Shown: positions 62,472 to 64,000 of the stretch, one piece after another
Position numbering within the stretch: the stretch's first letter is position 1
Layout: the number at the start of each line of letters is the position of its first letter
NCBI RefSeq assembly: GCF_014196715.1
Contig: NZ_JACIEF010000003.1
Span: forward strand, 124,001 to 188,000
DNA from: Pedobacter zeae
Lineage (GTDB): Bacteria; Bacteroidota; Bacteroidia; Sphingobacteriales; Sphingobacteriaceae
Direction: 5' to 3'
Length of the DNA stretch: 64,000 nt
The notes under the pieces: model-generated
Database searches by the model: none
The model's input: only the letters and a program-made list of their open reading frames with translations
What the model was told of the DNA's origin: nothing
Position numbers and translations under genes: made by a program

Positions 62472-63992
62472 TTAATTACCACCATTAACCCAGTAATCAT
62501 TCAATTTCATAAATGGGTTGTTGTTTAGTGCATTTTGGTTAATTGGCCAGGTCCAGGCACCACGACTAAATTTATCGGATGTAAGCACGTTGTACGAATA
62601 CTGACTGTTTAAAATCCGCTTCGTTCTAACCAAATCGAAGTAGTGATGCCCTTCGCCGATCAGCTCCCTTGAACGTTCGTAAAAGATAAATTCCTTCAGA
62701 TCTCCGTTTGAAGGAGTGTATGGAGATGCACCAGCCCGGTTTCTAACCATATTGACCAGTTTTATGGCTTCGGCATCTTCATCGATATTAGCCAGCGCTT
62801 CTGCCGCCAGCAGGAGTTCTCCCCCATACCTGAAAATCATAAAAGTATTGTCAGGATTGGCATCTTCCTCGCCCACGATAAAAGAATTCTTGGCATATTT
62901 TAACATCATGAACTTGCCATTGTCGGCAAAAATATCTTCATTAAACCAGGTCGTGATCCTTTTGTCGCCCCCGTCCTGAAAAAGTTTCTGCATGTATTCT
63001 CCCCGGTAGTAAGCAAAACTTACGCGGTGGGTATATTCGGGTCTTTTATATGGGTAATGCAAAAACATATCGGCTATAGGTGCCACATTCAATACGGCAT
63101 CGCCATAATTTATACTCTGATAAAATTCGAATAAACTTTCATCCGAACGGCCTTTGATCACTGTTGACCAATCTGAAAGGGGTAATAAGCGATAGGCATT
63201 GCTCGCCACCAGTTCCTTTCCCAAATCTGCCGTAGCCTGATAATACTTTCTGGCATTGGCTCCATCGAAACCTGCATTCCACATGTTCATCTCCATCATC
63301 AAAGCAATGATACTGCCTCTGCTTGCGCGAACACCTTTTAAAGCAGGATCGCTATAGGTAAATGGAATCTGATTTTTATAACCGTTTAAATCGGCAATAC
63401 ACTTATTTAATACGGATACAAAGTTTTCGCGGGGTAGTGATGTAGAGTGAAATGCATCGGTATAATACACCACATCGCCGTATAACCGTACCATGGTAAA
63501 ATAACAAAGCGAGCGGATAAATGCAGCTTCGGCCTTAAACTGCCCTTTTTCTGCTTCGGTAATGCCGGGAACCCCTTCTTCTAATTTAGCGATCAGGATA
63601 TTGGCGCCTTGAATTGCACGGTAATAACCGGTCCAATCTGTTATTCTGTCAAAATTGTAGTAATCCCAGGGTTGCCCTCTTCTGATCAGGTTTAACAGGT
63701 CGTTTCTACCCAGATATTCTACATATTCGCGAGAGGGGGCATTATCAGATTGGCTTTCGTGCAATACTTCGCCTGATCTGTATTCTCCAACCGCACCAAC
63801 ATAGTGTGTTTCGTTTATTTTGCTAAAAACAATCCTCGACAAATCATAAATATTGGCAACCACATCTTCTTTAGACTGGAAGTAGTTGTTCCCTGTTAAT
63901 TTATCCAGAGGCTGCACATTTAAAAACTTTTTACATGAAGGCAAGCAAAAACATGCTGCAATAACCAAAGTGTAAATGATAACTTTTTTCAT
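62472..63992 (-). CDS. SusD/RagB-family glycan-binding lipoprotein
   Basis: 506 residues, signal ending CLPSCKK. Features are KFLNVQPLDKLTGNNYFQS, FKAEAAFIRSLCYFTMVRLYGDVV and the C-terminal LKEFIFYERSRELIGEGHHYFDLVRT. It starts 8 bp from the right end of the window; its SusC is expected immediately beyond. The five lipoprotein genes downstream share its operon. Confidence 0.93.
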   Translation of the reverse strand: MKKVIIYTLVIAACFCLPSCKKFLNVQPLDKLTGNNYFQSKEDVVANIYDLSRIVFSKINETHYVGAVGEYRSGEVLHESQSDNAPSREYVEYLGRNDLLNLIRRGQPWDYYNFDRITDWTGYYRAIQGANILIAKLEEGVPGITEAEKGQFKAEAAFIRSLCYFTMVRLYGDVVYYTDAFHSTSLPRENFVSVLNKCIADLNGYKNQIPFTYSDPALKGVRASRGSIIALMMEMNMWNAGFDGANARKYYQATADLGKELVASNAYRLLPLSDWSTVIKGRSDESLFEFYQSINYGDAVLNVAPIADMFLHYPYKRPEYTHRVSFAYYRGEYMQKLFQDGGDKRITTWFNEDIFADNGKFMMLKYAKNSFIVGEEDANPDNTFMIFRYGGELLLAAEALANIDEDAEAIKLVNMVRNRAGASPYTPSNGDLKEFIFYERSRELIGEGHHYFDLVRTKRILNSQYSYNVLTSDKFSRGAWTWPINQNALNNNPFMKLNDYWVNGGN

Positions 63993-64000
63993 AATAAATA

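Overview
The window looks like a chromosomal segment of a Bacteroidota bacterium of the family Sphingobacteriaceae, most likely Pedobacter or a close relative. The reasons are the SusC/SusD-type uptake operons, FecR/ECF-sigma regulation, lipoproteins with Bacteroidota-type lipoboxes, promoters of the TTG-N19/20-TAnnTTTG type, few visible Shine-Dalgarno sites, and AT-rich intergenic DNA with many degenerate repeats. Genus is inferred from overall gene content and style, not from a marker gene.

Positions 1-21,500 are mostly housekeeping. They hold two tandem FKBP-type prolyl isomerase lipoproteins, an NrnA-like DHH phosphoesterase, ndk, a third FKBP protein, a 59-residue lipoprotein/membrane peptide, a DUF721 (DciA-like) gene overlapping recF, a small unknown cytosolic protein and a membrane-anchored TPR protein. 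After a 960-bp gene-free stretch full of repeats come pth, rplY/ctc, prs and tRNA-Gln, all on the minus strand. Two tandem ~1010-residue DUF2723 (TMEM260/GT117-like) membrane proteins follow, then accA, a tandem pair of long repeats and a secreted S10 carboxypeptidase.

Positions 21,500-32,100 form a glycan-use locus: a small secreted protein, a GH20 beta-N-acetylhexosaminidase with a C-terminal LamG-like domain, a SusD/SusC pair whose SusC carries an STN signalling domain, a FecR anti-sigma factor and an ECF sigma factor. The small secreted protein and the GH20 gene share the same upstream layout, a CAAACGTTTG palindrome 44-45 bp upstream of a TATCTTTA element, so they may answer to a common LacI-type regulator.

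Positions 32,200-49,955 are a complete maltodextrin/starch utilisation locus: LacI-family regulator, SusC, SusD, SusE-like protein, GH13, beta-phosphoglucomutase, GH65 maltose phosphorylase, GH13, SLC45/GPH-like sugar transporter and GH13 lipoprotein. The inferred flow is surface capture and cleavage, SusCD import, periplasmic trimming, inner-membrane uptake, phosphorolysis of maltose to glucose and beta-glucose-1-phosphate, and isomerisation to glucose-6-phosphate. Two perfect palindromes with core TCGGGAACGTTCCCGA lie between lacI and susC.

Positions 50,200-55,730 hold a single-domain response regulator, a small unknown protein, dinB and a large secreted DUF4965/DUF1793 (glutaminase A-like) protein, separated by repeat-rich gene-free DNA. 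Positions 56,000-63,992 are one minus-strand operon of surface lipoproteins: SusD, fasciclin, IPT/delta-60 repeat (DUF5008-like), an alkaline-phosphatase-fold protein of the DUF4983 type that seems to lack metal ligands, DUF1735+PA14, and PKD+F5/8-type C. Its SusC should lie just beyond the right edge. No carbohydrate-active catalytic domain is visible in that operon, so its substrate is unknown.

No CRISPR array, prophage, transposase or rRNA was seen.
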